A DNA stretch of 22,660 nt from a virus: IMG/VR virus record IMGVR_UViG_3300037485_000965, positions 1 to 22,660 of that record; one strand, given 5' to 3'. Shown here in pieces: positions 11,786 to 18,192 of the stretch. Under the pieces are notes generated by a model. It was not told the DNA's origin. It saw nothing but the letters and a program-made list of their open reading frames with translations, and did not search any database. The position numbers and the translations under genes were made by a program. Each line of letters begins with the position of its first letter. The first letter of the stretch is position 1.

Positions 11786-12541
11786 ATGACAAACCAAGAG
11801 TATCACAAAAAAACTGACTTCATTAGCAAGTCACTTTTAGACTTAGTACATAAGTCACCAGCGCACTACAAAGCCTATATAGAAGGTGAAAAGCAAGCGC
11901 CAACATCCGCAATGAATTTAGGGTCATTAGTTCATAGCGTTGTATTTGACCAGGATAATTACGCCGTTATGCCCGAATGCGACCGCCGTACAAAAGAAGG
12001 TAAATTGATTTATGAATCTTTTATGGCAGATAATGAAGATAAAGAAATATTTGTAACTTCTAAAGATTACGAATTAGCCGTAAATATTAGAAACGCTGTA
12101 TTAGCACATCCAAAGGCGGCGTTACTTTTAGAACAAGGAACGGCTGAAACTTCATTTTGGGGTAGAATATCTGATATGCCTGCTAAATGTAGGGTCGATT
12201 TTTTAAACACAAAGTATAACGTTTGCATCGACTTAAAAACAACGACGAACTCAGCACCACACGAATTTTCCAAATCCATCTACAATTACCGTTATCATGT
12301 CCAAGCGGCATTTTATATGGACTTAACAAAGGCTGAACGCTTTATATTTATAGCTGTAGAAAAAGAAGCGCCGTTTAATGTCGAATTATACGAATTAGAT
12401 AATGATGCTATCGAACGCGGAAGACAAGAATATTTAGCCGATATTGAAACGCTTAAAAAATGTAAGGAAAACGGTAATTTTCACGGCTACACAACAGATA
12501 ACAAAATACATATTATTTCACTGCCTACATGGGCTAAATAA
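11786..12541 (+). CDS. RecE-like PD-(D/E)XK exonuclease (251 aa)
   Basis: A predicted 5'-3' double-strand DNA exonuclease that makes 3' single-strand tails for annealing. It opens MTNQEYHKKTDFISKSLLDL (the YH.....ISKS.L......P..Y pattern of the RecE/PDDEXK_1 family), then LGSLVHSVVF with His50, AETSFWG (Glu121), and the active-site strands CRVDFL (Asp138) and CIDLKTT (Asp149, Lys151), then YHVQAAFYMDL with Gln173. The length agrees with the nuclease core of RecE without its long N-terminal part. The next gene, 9 nt downstream, encodes the annealing partner. First gene of the rightward operon. Confidence 0.9.
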   Translation: MTNQEYHKKTDFISKSLLDLVHKSPAHYKAYIEGEKQAPTSAMNLGSLVHSVVFDQDNYAVMPECDRRTKEGKLIYESFMADNEDKEIFVTSKDYELAVNIRNAVLAHPKAALLLEQGTAETSFWGRISDMPAKCRVDFLNTKYNVCIDLKTTTNSAPHEFSKSIYNYRYHVQAAFYMDLTKAERFIFIAVEKEAPFNVELYELDNDAIERGRQEYLADIETLKKCKENGNFHGYTTDNKIHIISLPTWAK

Positions 12542-12550
12542 CTTCAAACC

Positions 12551-13084
12551 ATGCAACAATTAACAAAACTGCCAACACTTCAGGAACTATTAGTAGAAAA
12601 TGAAGACAGCCTAAAACAAAACGCGCTAACCGTATTATTGAATCAGGACCCGCCCGCTAAGTGGTTAGTTCAGCATCCAATGATTCGCGATTATAGATAC
12701 ATCCCTATTGAAAAAATAGAATATCTTTTAACGCGTATCTTCGGCAATTGGAACGTAGAAATACGCGGAACACAGATAGTAGCTAATTCAGTAGTTGTAA
12801 CTGTGCGTTTACATGTAAATAACCCGATAAGCGGAGAACCAATGTGGCAGGATGGCATAGGAGCTGCACCAATACAAACTGATAAGGGCGCTGGGGCTAC
12901 CGATTGGAATGCCGTAAAAACCGATGGTGTGCAAAAAGCTGCACCCGCTGCCGAAACATATGCCGTTAAAGATGCTGCCGAAAAGTTTGGTAAAATATTC
13001 GGTCGCGATGTTAGCCGCAAAGGTTCAATGAATTATACTGATTTACTGAAAAAAAGTAGTTTGAATGATGAATTAGAAAAATAA
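12551..13084 (+). CDS. Rad52-like single-strand annealing protein (177 aa)
   Basis: After a helical leader, residues 45-150 fit the Rad52/Sak-type annealing fold: YRYIPIEKIEYLLTRIFGNW, then alternating beta strands (IVANSVVVTVRLHV), a glycine-rich turn (DGIGAAPIQTDKGAGATDW), and a long helix AYAVKDAAEKFGKIFGRDV-like (ETYAVKDAAEKFGKIFG). Rad52-family SSAPs share the Y.P...(V/I).YLL..(V/I)FG.W opening and the A...A...A..KFGK.FG helix. With the RecE-like exonuclease upstream it forms a two-component recombination system. The C-terminus (LLKKSSLNDELEK) is short. RecT or Erf relationship is less likely. Confidence 0.8.
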   Translation: MQQLTKLPTLQELLVENEDSLKQNALTVLLNQDPPAKWLVQHPMIRDYRYIPIEKIEYLLTRIFGNWNVEIRGTQIVANSVVVTVRLHVNNPISGEPMWQDGIGAAPIQTDKGAGATDWNAVKTDGVQKAAPAAETYAVKDAAEKFGKIFGRDVSRKGSMNYTDLLKKSSLNDELEK

Positions 13085-13085
13085 A

Positions 13086-13117
13086 TTTTTTTTTCAGAAT
13101 TTTTACACATATCTTTG
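13086..13117 (+). promoter_or_regulatory. promoter directly upstream of a terminator
   Basis: TATCTTTG at 13110-13117 is a full match to TAnnTTTG. The -33 region is a T tract (13086-13094) instead of TTTG. Start of transcription would be near 13122-13125, and the terminator at 13140-13171 ends the RNA about 50 nt later. Confidence 0.6.
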
Positions 13118-13121
13118 CCCT

Positions 13122-13171
13122 AACGGCGGTCTAACCGCTAACCGCTGTTCAACAAGTGCAGCGGTTTTTTT
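13122..13171 (+). ncRNA. candidate ~50-nt small RNA or attenuated leader
   Basis: The interval between the promoter box (13110-13117) and the T run (13165-13171) would give an RNA of about 50 nt. It can fold two ways. GCGGT (13126-13130) pairs with ACCGC (13134-13138). A second ACCGCTG (13141-13147) pairs with CAGCGGT (13159-13165) as terminator. Because GCGGT could also pair with the second ACCGC copy, the first segment might act as an anti-terminator. No peptide frame of note. Confidence 0.45.
13140..13171 (+). terminator. rho-independent terminator after the annealing protein
   Basis: AACCGCTG (13140-13147), an 11-nt loop and CAGCGGTT (13159-13166) form a perfect 8-bp stem merging into a T run (13165-13171). 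It ends the RecE/Rad52-like operon and the short transcript from the promoter at 13110. Confidence 0.88.
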
Positions 13172-13180
13172 ATTTGAAAT

Positions 13181-13407
13181 GTTAACACACGTTACGCAGC
13201 ATGTAACACCTAAACGTTTGATTCTTAACGTTGTTACGCTGTTAACACCTGTTACGGGGTTTTTCACACACATAACGCATACACACACACATGCGTAGTT
13301 AAACTTAAAAAAATATATGTGCGTAATATACTGTAACAGGTGTAAACATGTAACATGCTATGTATATCAATTAGTTATGTGTTACACTTAATGTAACAAC
13401 TGTTAAC
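13181..13407. repeat. large imperfect inverted repeat, candidate origin or packaging site
   Basis: Two 75-nt arms (13181-13255 and 13333-13407) are imperfect reverse complements around centre 13294. The conserved blocks, outside to inside, are: GTTAACA at both ends, GTTAC, TGTAACAC (13202-13209 against 13379-13386), a TTGAT block, TGTTAC, and ACACCTGTTAC (13245-13255 against 13333-13343, perfect 11 bp). GTTAC/GTAAC words occur at 13191, 13203, 13233, 13251, 13333, 13350, 13381 and 13393, and GTTAAC at 13181, 13241 and 13402. The spacer holds a hairpin ACGCAT-(AC)5-ATGCGT (13275-13296). No credible gene. The density of initiator-like words and the adjacent AT tract favour an origin; the position before terS also allows a pac/cos function. 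Confidence 0.8.
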
Positions 13408-13460
13408 AATAATAATAAATAATAATAATAATATAAATAATAATACTAATTATAATATAG
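13408..13460. other. AT-rich (AAT)n tract beside the inverted repeat
   Basis: From the end of the right arm about 50 bases are almost only A and T, mostly AAT triplets, like a DNA-unwinding element. The rest up to 13560 is also AT-rich, with a direct repeat ACGGCATTTTA/AAGGCATTTTTA (around 13480-13507) and a sequence resembling a weak leader before terS. No gene and no TAnnTTTG box was found in 13408-13560. Confidence 0.5.
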
Positions 13461-13560
13461 ATATAGGCTTAAAACGTATTTAAACGGCATTTTAAGGCAT
13501 TTTTATATTAAAGTGGTGTGTATGTATCAAAACTTATTAAAAGTTTCTTAAAACGAAAAT

Positions 13561-13986
13561 ATGAAAGATTTAGGCGGTCGCCCAATGAAGTTTAAAAGTC
13601 CTGAAGAATTGCAAAGTAAAATAGATTCATATTTTGATTATTGTGAATCACGTACTAAAAAAGAAGTTGTAAAGACACGTGACTATTATGAGGTAATAGA
13701 TTTGCCCGACCCTATACCCTATACTGTTTACGGTCTTGCAGATTTCTTAGATTGCGATGCAGACACGCTTTTGAACTATCAAACGCGCGATGCTTTTTCG
13801 GTTTTAATCGCACGTGCAAAGTCTAAAATACTAACAAACAAGGTAGAACGCGGCTTAGATGGTAAGTCAAATCCGCAAATGACTAAGTTACTTTTAGGTC
13901 ACAACTATGGTATCATAGAACCTAAAGCAGAAACACAAGACGATAAAAACATTAACATAAACATTCAGTACCCGCCAGATAAGTAG
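13561..13986 (+). CDS. terS: terminase small subunit (141 aa)
   Basis: The DNA-recognition subunit of the packaging motor. It begins MKDLGGRPMKFKSPEELQSK (the GRP.KF.(S/T)..ELQ..ID.YF.YC opening of gp3-type small terminases), then PYTVYGLADFLDCDADTLLN (the HTH), FSVLIARAKSKI, and QMTKLLLGHNYG near the C-terminus. The DNA-binding helix-turn-helix is at about 58-80. The stop overlaps the GTG of the large subunit (TAGTG, 13984-13988). It follows the large inverted repeat, which may be its target. Confidence 0.88.
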   Translation: MKDLGGRPMKFKSPEELQSKIDSYFDYCESRTKKEVVKTRDYYEVIDLPDPIPYTVYGLADFLDCDADTLLNYQTRDAFSVLIARAKSKILTNKVERGLDGKSNPQMTKLLLGHNYGIIEPKAETQDDKNININIQYPPDK

Positions 13987-15437
13987 TGCCGCGAAATATC
14001 GACATAACACTATACCGACCGCATATAGGGCAGCAGCGTATCTTAAACAATAAACGGCGTTTTAATTGCATAGTGTGTGCGCGTAGATTTGGCAAAACTG
14101 AATTGATTACATCGGTTGCGTTACCGCTTATAAGTCCTGCAGTATTTGAAGGTAAGTTTGTAGGTATATTTGTCGATGATTTCAAAGATTTCGCTCAATC
14201 CTGGGCTAAGATAGTTGATACCTATAAGCTAAGTAATGAAGGCGGAATCATATCGCATAAAGATGAAACCTCAAAGATAATGCAGTTCTTAAATGGCGGT
14301 GTTTTAGAGGTGTGGTCTATTGGCGATGAAGGGCGAAAAGATAAAGGGCGCGGGCGAAAATATCACCGCGTTATTTACGAGGAAACGCAAAAGATACCAA
14401 GCCATATATTAGAATATCACTGGAAAACCGTTGCACGCCCTACCTTGACTGACTTCAAAGGTGAGGCGTTTTTCATTGGTACCGCTGCAGGCAAAGATAA
14501 CTATTGGTACGAACTATGCCGCAATGGCGCTATTGCTGGTAACGTTGAACGTAACTGTTACGGCGATATTGATTTGCCGCAAAGTGAAAACGGTTCTGAA
14601 AGTTGGATAACGTTTCGAATGGAAACAACCGATAACCCTGCCATTGACCCTGCAGAGGTAGCCGATGCAAGCCGCGACTTGGACCGCCTTACGTTTGAAC
14701 AGGAATATAAATCTGTATTTGTTGACTATTCAGGTGAGGCATGGGTTTATGTTCTAAAGGACAAAAGCATTCAGCAAAAAGTATTTCAGCCATCAAAAAA
14801 AATTAGTTGGGAAACGGAGCAAATTTACGTTTCGTTTGACTTTAATAAAATACCTATGACAGCGGCGGTGATGAAAAAAACAACATTGGCGCCTGACATA
14901 TCAGCACGTTCACGTTATCGCTATGGCGTGCACATTATTAAAGAATTTAAGATAGGTAGTGAGGAACGCGGCGAGGCTTCAATCTACGATACATGCCAGG
15001 CGTTTAGGGAATGGGTATTTGCCGAAACAAATAAAAAGATAGGGCGCTGGTCCGATACTGCTATTTACCCCTGCACTATTCCGCTACTTATTACAGGCGA
15101 TGCGAGTGGTGATAGGTCCGATGGTAGGCAGCGTGTTTCTAAAACCTACTATGAAATTATACAAGAAGAACTACAACTACCAGCGCGTTTCTTTGTAGTG
15201 CCTAAAGCGAATCCCCTGCATGCTGAAAGTTACGTTCAAACAAATACAATTATAAGCATGTGCCCCGACTTTCAAATATATGAAGACAAATGTCAAGGCT
15301 TACGGATGGACTGCCTTAGAATTAAATCGGATAACAGCCGCCGTATTATCAAAGGCAAAGGCGAAGAACGCCAGGCTGACTTATTAGATAATCTTAGATA
15401 CTTACTTAATACGTTTTGTCAAGATATTAAGCTGTAG
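13986..15437 (+). CDS. terL: terminase large subunit (483 aa)
   Basis: The ATPase-nuclease of DNA packaging. The ATPase part has a Walker A-like CARRFGKTE (31-39) and Walker B HRVIYEE (127-133; Glu133 as the catalytic residue, with Glu instead of Asp at 132). The RNase H-like nuclease part has three acidic residues: Asp285 in YVSFDFN, Asp372 in ITGDASGD, and Asp468 in ADLLDNLRYLL. The start is GTG at 13986, overlapping the terS stop. Length is in the usual 450-550 range. No portal gene follows, which is unusual. Confidence 0.95.
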   Translation: MPRNIDITLYRPHIGQQRILNNKRRFNCIVCARRFGKTELITSVALPLISPAVFEGKFVGIFVDDFKDFAQSWAKIVDTYKLSNEGGIISHKDETSKIMQFLNGGVLEVWSIGDEGRKDKGRGRKYHRVIYEETQKIPSHILEYHWKTVARPTLTDFKGEAFFIGTAAGKDNYWYELCRNGAIAGNVERNCYGDIDLPQSENGSESWITFRMETTDNPAIDPAEVADASRDLDRLTFEQEYKSVFVDYSGEAWVYVLKDKSIQQKVFQPSKKISWETEQIYVSFDFNKIPMTAAVMKKTTLAPDISARSRYRYGVHIIKEFKIGSEERGEASIYDTCQAFREWVFAETNKKIGRWSDTAIYPCTIPLLITGDASGDRSDGRQRVSKTYYEIIQEELQLPARFFVVPKANPLHAESYVQTNTIISMCPDFQIYEDKCQGLRMDCLRIKSDNSRRIIKGKGEERQADLLDNLRYLLNTFCQDIKL

Positions 15438-15441
15438 CATA

Positions 15442-15457
15442 TCGTTGACACCAACGA
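15442..15457 (+). other. short hairpin between terL and the phosphoesterase
   Basis: TCGTTG-ACAC-CAACGA is a perfect 6-bp stem with a 4-nt loop in the 21-nt gap, ending 1 nt before the phosphoesterase ATG at 15459. It could limit access to that start or mark an RNA processing point. No T run, so not a terminator. Confidence 0.45.
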
Positions 15458-15458
15458 A

Positions 15459-16319
15459 ATGATAACCCATAAAATAAAAGCTATGATTTACCGCCCCAAA
15501 ATTAGAGTTTATTCAGATGCTGAAATTGAATATTGGAAAAACCTAATAAATGAAAAACGCCGACAAAATAAAACTTTGCAGCGTTGGTTAGTAGTTAGCG
15601 ATGTGCACCGCCCGTTTCATAATAAGATACTTTGGCAAAAGCTATTAAGGCTAATTTCTGAATTAGGCACTAACTTACACGGCATTGTAATGGCAGGCGA
15701 TTACTTAGATTTATATACCTTAGGTTCTTATAATGCCGAATCATTAGCCAACTTATCAGGGCTTACATTACAAGATGAATATATAGATGGCTTGCAGGGC
15801 ATTGATGATATTAACAGCGCGTTCAAAGGTGCTAAAAAATATTTTCTATTTGGCAATCATGAAGACCGATACTTTAGGCATATCAAAGAAAAGGATAACG
15901 CGAAATATGGCGGCGCACTTATTAACCCATGCGAGGCGCTATACTTACATGAGCGCGGATGGGAAGTAAAAACAGATTGGCAGTCTGACTATTTCACATT
16001 AGGCAAACACTTAGATATTGTACACGGCGTTTATACATCTATTCATGCAGCAAAGGCGCACTTAGATAAAACACAACACTCGGTAATGTTTGGCCATACA
16101 CACAGGGTGCAATGTTACCACACAGGGAACAAAGCAGCTTTTAACATCGGCGGTCTATTTGATATAAAGTCAAAAGGGTTTAGCTATATGCCAAGGTTTC
16201 AGCGCCAATTGTGGGCGAATGGCTTTGCCCTGGTTAATGTCGATGACATTGGTAACTTCTATGTAGAACAGGTTAATGTTTGGGCTGATAAGTTCTTAGC
16301 TAATGGTAGGATGTATTAG
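15459..16319 (+). CDS. calcineurin-like metallophosphoesterase (286 aa)
   Basis: A predicted metal-dependent phosphoesterase. All five family motifs are visible: SDVH (47-50: Asp48, His50), GDYLD (80-84: Asp81), GNHED (132-136: Asn133, His134), DIVHG (186-190: His189) and GHTHR (212-216: His213, His215). The substrate cannot be told; phage members include DNA nucleases and nucleotide phosphatases. An alternative start at Met9 is possible; I kept the first ATG since it follows terL by 21 nt. The next gene is convergent. Its position beside the terminase could point to DNA-end processing, but this is inference. Confidence 0.9.
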   Translation: MITHKIKAMIYRPKIRVYSDAEIEYWKNLINEKRRQNKTLQRWLVVSDVHRPFHNKILWQKLLRLISELGTNLHGIVMAGDYLDLYTLGSYNAESLANLSGLTLQDEYIDGLQGIDDINSAFKGAKKYFLFGNHEDRYFRHIKEKDNAKYGGALINPCEALYLHERGWEVKTDWQSDYFTLGKHLDIVHGVYTSIHAAKAHLDKTQHSVMFGHTHRVQCYHTGNKAAFNIGGLFDIKSKGFSYMPRFQRQLWANGFALVNVDDIGNFYVEQVNVWADKFLANGRMY

Positions 16320-16325
16320 CTTATT

Positions 16326-16383
16326 CGCCAAAATGGCGTGCAAGTGGTGAACAAGACGCGTTCACGTTACGTGAACTTCACCA
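16326..16383. terminator. paired hairpins between convergent genes
   Basis: Two inverted repeats lie between the phosphoesterase (+) and the next gene (-). CGCCA-AAA-TGGCG is at 16326-16338. A larger structure follows: TGGTGAA (16345-16351) and TTCACCA (16377-16383) enclose GTTCACG-TTA-CGTGAAC (16360-16376), with an 8-nt bulge. The lack of a T run argues against classical intrinsic termination; bidirectional RNA 3'-end protection or a protein site is possible. Confidence 0.45.
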
Positions 16384-16764
16384 ATTAGTGAACATAGATG
16401 TATAAGGATGCGAAGGATAATGAAACAGCGGACCGTGATAGGGAAACTTAGCATTATTAGTAATATGCTTTTGCCATTGCTGCCAAGGCGTTTTAAACTT
16501 TGGTTCCTGAAAGTCCAACCAAAAATAACAGCGATGCGTTTTAAGTTCGTTGTTCAATAGTGCAACTTTTGCGTAATAACGGCTTTCTGATTCTAATACT
16601 GAGAATCGCTGCGATGGCTGCCAGAATCTAATTGTTTTATATTTTCTATAAAACTTACGGGTTAACGGAAAATAATTAAACGAATCATTAAGTATTAAAC
16701 CAAGTTCAATAGTATCGGGTTGACCGCTTAATATCAATTCCCTAACCCATTTGGATTCTTGCAT
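16378..16764 (-). CDS. hypothetical protein (128 aa)
   Basis: It begins MQESKWVRELILSGQPDTIE and continues with an aromatic, basic centre (FPLTRKFYRKYKTIRFWQPS) and a Trp/His/Pro-rich end (PYHGPLFHYPSHPYTSMFTNW). No family recognised. There is no signal peptide or membrane segment. The start overlaps the sigma factor 3' end by 23 nt, so it is probably the last gene of the sigma operon. A role next to the sigma factor is conceivable (cofactor, anti-sigma) but nothing shows it. Confidence 0.6.
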   Translation of the reverse strand: MQESKWVRELILSGQPDTIELGLILNDSFNYFPLTRKFYRKYKTIRFWQPSQRFSVLESESRYYAKVALLNNELKTHRCYFWLDFQEPKFKTPWQQWQKHITNNAKFPYHGPLFHYPSHPYTSMFTNW

Positions 16765-17512
16765 ATTGATTTTTTATTTTATCTAATGCCTGTTTTTCTA
16801 ATTGGCGTGCGCGTTCACCTGTAAGGTTTAGCATCTGCCCTATTTGCTTATAGTCTTTGACATAGCCTTCTAAGTATCTATGCTGAATAACTTTATACTC
16901 TGAATCATTTAAACGTTTGACAAGGTAATTAAATACCTTTTCGTTATCAGATTGTAATGCGTTTAAATCAGTTTGTGAATCAGATACAGCACAATACAAT
17001 TCGTTACCTTCGTCATCGACATGGTCCAAGCTAACAAAGCTGTGCATGTTCTTAACCATTTTAATGTGGTGTTCTGATACGTTTATTTGCTTAGCTATTT
17101 GTTCTGTAGTCGCATCTGTTATGTTACGCATCTGATGTTTTACAATGTATGCCTTATCGGGGTAGCGTATTATATCGCGTTTGGTATTTATAAAGTTTTG
17201 TATTTCTGCGCGCATCTTATAAACGGCATAAGATATAAATCTATTTTCACTATTACGGTCAAAGCTATCGGAAGCCTTAATTAGCCCTATCATAGATTCC
17301 GAAATTAAATCCATGATGTCCAAAGATTCGATATGATGCCTAAACGCTACCGATATGGCAAACATCATATTATGATTTATTAGCATATCGCGATTTGCGA
17401 TACGTTCCTGTTCAAATGTCAAAGGCTTGTATCTATTAGCTTCAAATAATAAACGCTGTAGAATGCCTTTCTTTTCATAAACAACGTTATACCTTACATC
17501 AATTCGCTTCAT
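16742..17512 (-). CDS. phage-encoded sigma-70 family factor (256 aa)
   Basis: A predicted RNA polymerase sigma factor of the primary-like type. Region 2 spans residues about 44-110 (INHNMMFAISVAFRHH, DIMDLISESMIGLIKASDSF, RFISYAVYKMRAEIQNFI). Region 3 spans about 112-160 (RYPDK...; TEQIAKQINVSEHHIK). A region 4 HTH spans about 201-247 (LNDSEYKVIQHRYLEGY, KQIGQMLNLTGERARQLEKQ). The open frame extends upstream to 17572, but I chose the ATG at 17512 (MKRIDVRYNVVYEKKG), since the extension lies inside the SPOR-like gene and the remaining overlap is only 14 nt. It likely directs host polymerase to late or special phage promoters. Confidence 0.88.
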   Translation of the reverse strand: MKRIDVRYNVVYEKKGILQRLLFEANRYKPLTFEQERIANRDMLINHNMMFAISVAFRHHIESLDIMDLISESMIGLIKASDSFDRNSENRFISYAVYKMRAEIQNFINTKRDIIRYPDKAYIVKHQMRNITDATTEQIAKQINVSEHHIKMVKNMHSFVSLDHVDDEGNELYCAVSDSQTDLNALQSDNEKVFNYLVKRLNDSEYKVIQHRYLEGYVKDYKQIGQMLNLTGERARQLEKQALDKIKNQYARIQMG

Positions 17513-17825
17513 TGGTATAGAACTTTTTAAGTTGTGAAGCCTGTGCAAAAGTACGGCGGCAAATAAAAGCATCTGAATAAGCGCGTTGCCATGATGCTAA
17601 TGATATTTCAGCCTCGAATAAATCTGAATAAACAATCATTAGCCTGTAATAATCGCCCGCCTGTTCATAAACAACCGTATCGAATGGCATAATACTAAGT
17701 TGTTCAGCCGTTACATATTCGGGTGTTTTAGTGCTAAGTATCTGAATACAGTATAGCGTGTCTGATGTTTGCGCGTAGGTAGCAGCGCTAAATAAAAGCG
17801 TGCAAATTAAAAGTAGTGTTTTCAT
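17499..17825 (-). CDS. secreted SPOR-like protein (108 aa)
   Basis: A signal peptide MKTLLLICTLLFSAATYA precedes a cleavage site at A-Q. The mature part opens with YCIQILSTK, then VVYEQAGDYYRLMIVYSDLF, then EAEISLASWQRAYSDAFICR. This order (short strand YxIQ(L/I), G.YYR(V/L).(V/I).......EA.........Y.DAF(I/V)) is that of the SPOR domain, which binds peptidoglycan stripped of stem peptides. If correct, it would act in the periplasm on the host wall. It overlaps the sigma gene by 14 nt. A weak TAACTTTA box lies 15-22 nt upstream (17840-17847, minus). Confidence 0.7.
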   Translation of the reverse strand: MKTLLLICTLLFSAATYAQTSDTLYCIQILSTKTPEYVTAEQLSIMPFDTVVYEQAGDYYRLMIVYSDLFEAEISLASWQRAYSDAFICRRTFAQASQLKKFYTNEAN

Positions 17826-17890
17826 TTTACATGGAATTTTAAAGTTATAAAAATGCAGTGTAAGATGCTGCGCCCTGTTTGGTTAAATTA

Positions 17891-18052
17891 TTATTTAGAT
17901 AAAAATAATATTCCGTTTTCAATTTTACATTCTTTTCTGCTTACCCACATTTCAACAGTTCTATTAAGTTTTTTTGAAATTTCATTTAGGTTAACACCTT
18001 GTTCGCTTAATTTAACTGCAAGTTCTCTTCTGTTGATAATTAAGTTTGTCAT
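17891..18052 (-). CDS. small HTH protein (53 aa)
   Basis: It begins MTNLIINRRELAVKLSEQGV and continues NLNEISKKLNRTVEMWVSRK, a resolvase/MerR-like helix-turn-helix (helix RRELAVKLSEQ, turn, NLNEISKKL, RTVEMWV). The frame is open upstream to 18121, but the promoter at 18092-18122 would start RNA near 18085, so I take the ATG at 18052 (Met at 18058 is the alternative). It is likely the leading gene of the leftward sigma/SPOR cluster and a candidate regulator of the divergent promoters here. Confidence 0.65.
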   Translation of the reverse strand: MTNLIINRRELAVKLSEQGVNLNEISKKLNRTVEMWVSRKECKIENGILFLSK

Positions 18053-18091
18053 AATCATTAGTTTTTTAAAGCGTTTCATCAAATCGATACA

Positions 18092-18122
18092 CAAAGTTAA
18101 GACTTGTTTCCGTAATTGCAAA
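18092..18122 (-). promoter_or_regulatory. leftward promoter, best Bacteroidota-type match in the window
   Basis: On the minus strand TTTG (18122-18119), a 19-nt spacer, and TAACTTTG (18099-18092) match both promoter elements fully. The RNA would begin near 18085, about 33 nt before the small HTH gene. Confidence 0.75.
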
Positions 18123-18166
18123 TAATTTTATTAAAATTTTATAAAAATATTTATCTTTTTTTGGAA

Positions 18167-18174
18167 TATCTTTA
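18167..18174 (+). promoter_or_regulatory. possible rightward promoter box for the tail operon
   Basis: TATCTTTA differs from TAnnTTTG in the last base and lies 19 nt before the tail-chaperone ATG. T-rich sequence lies at -33 (18137-18140). With the opposite promoter at 18092-18122 it makes a second divergent control region. A late promoter read by the phage sigma factor may use other sequences. Confidence 0.35.
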
Positions 18175-18192
18175 CAGCTAAATACTAAACAC

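Noticed and set aside
12691-13020. Minus-strand frame opposite the annealing protein
   Set aside because: Shadow; Cys/Ser/Thr-rich composition typical of antisense reading.
13103-13288. Minus-strand open frame rich in Cys and Val across the terminator and inverted repeat
   Set aside because: It reads through a strong terminator and the repeat arms; its composition (CVCVMCV, TCCVTCVN) follows from the CAC/GTTAC repeats and not from a protein family.
13181-13460. Possible CRISPR array or simple satellite
   Set aside because: Repeats are short, in both directions and unevenly spaced, with no constant repeat-spacer pattern.
17512-17572. Upstream extension of the sigma factor by 20 residues
   Set aside because: The added residues lie inside the SPOR-like gene, do not resemble sigma region 1, and the ATG at 17512 gives a small natural overlap.
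17853-18125. Plus-strand frame of 90 codons opposite the small HTH gene
   Set aside because: It is a shadow of the HTH gene, whose promoter and HTH pattern support the minus strand.
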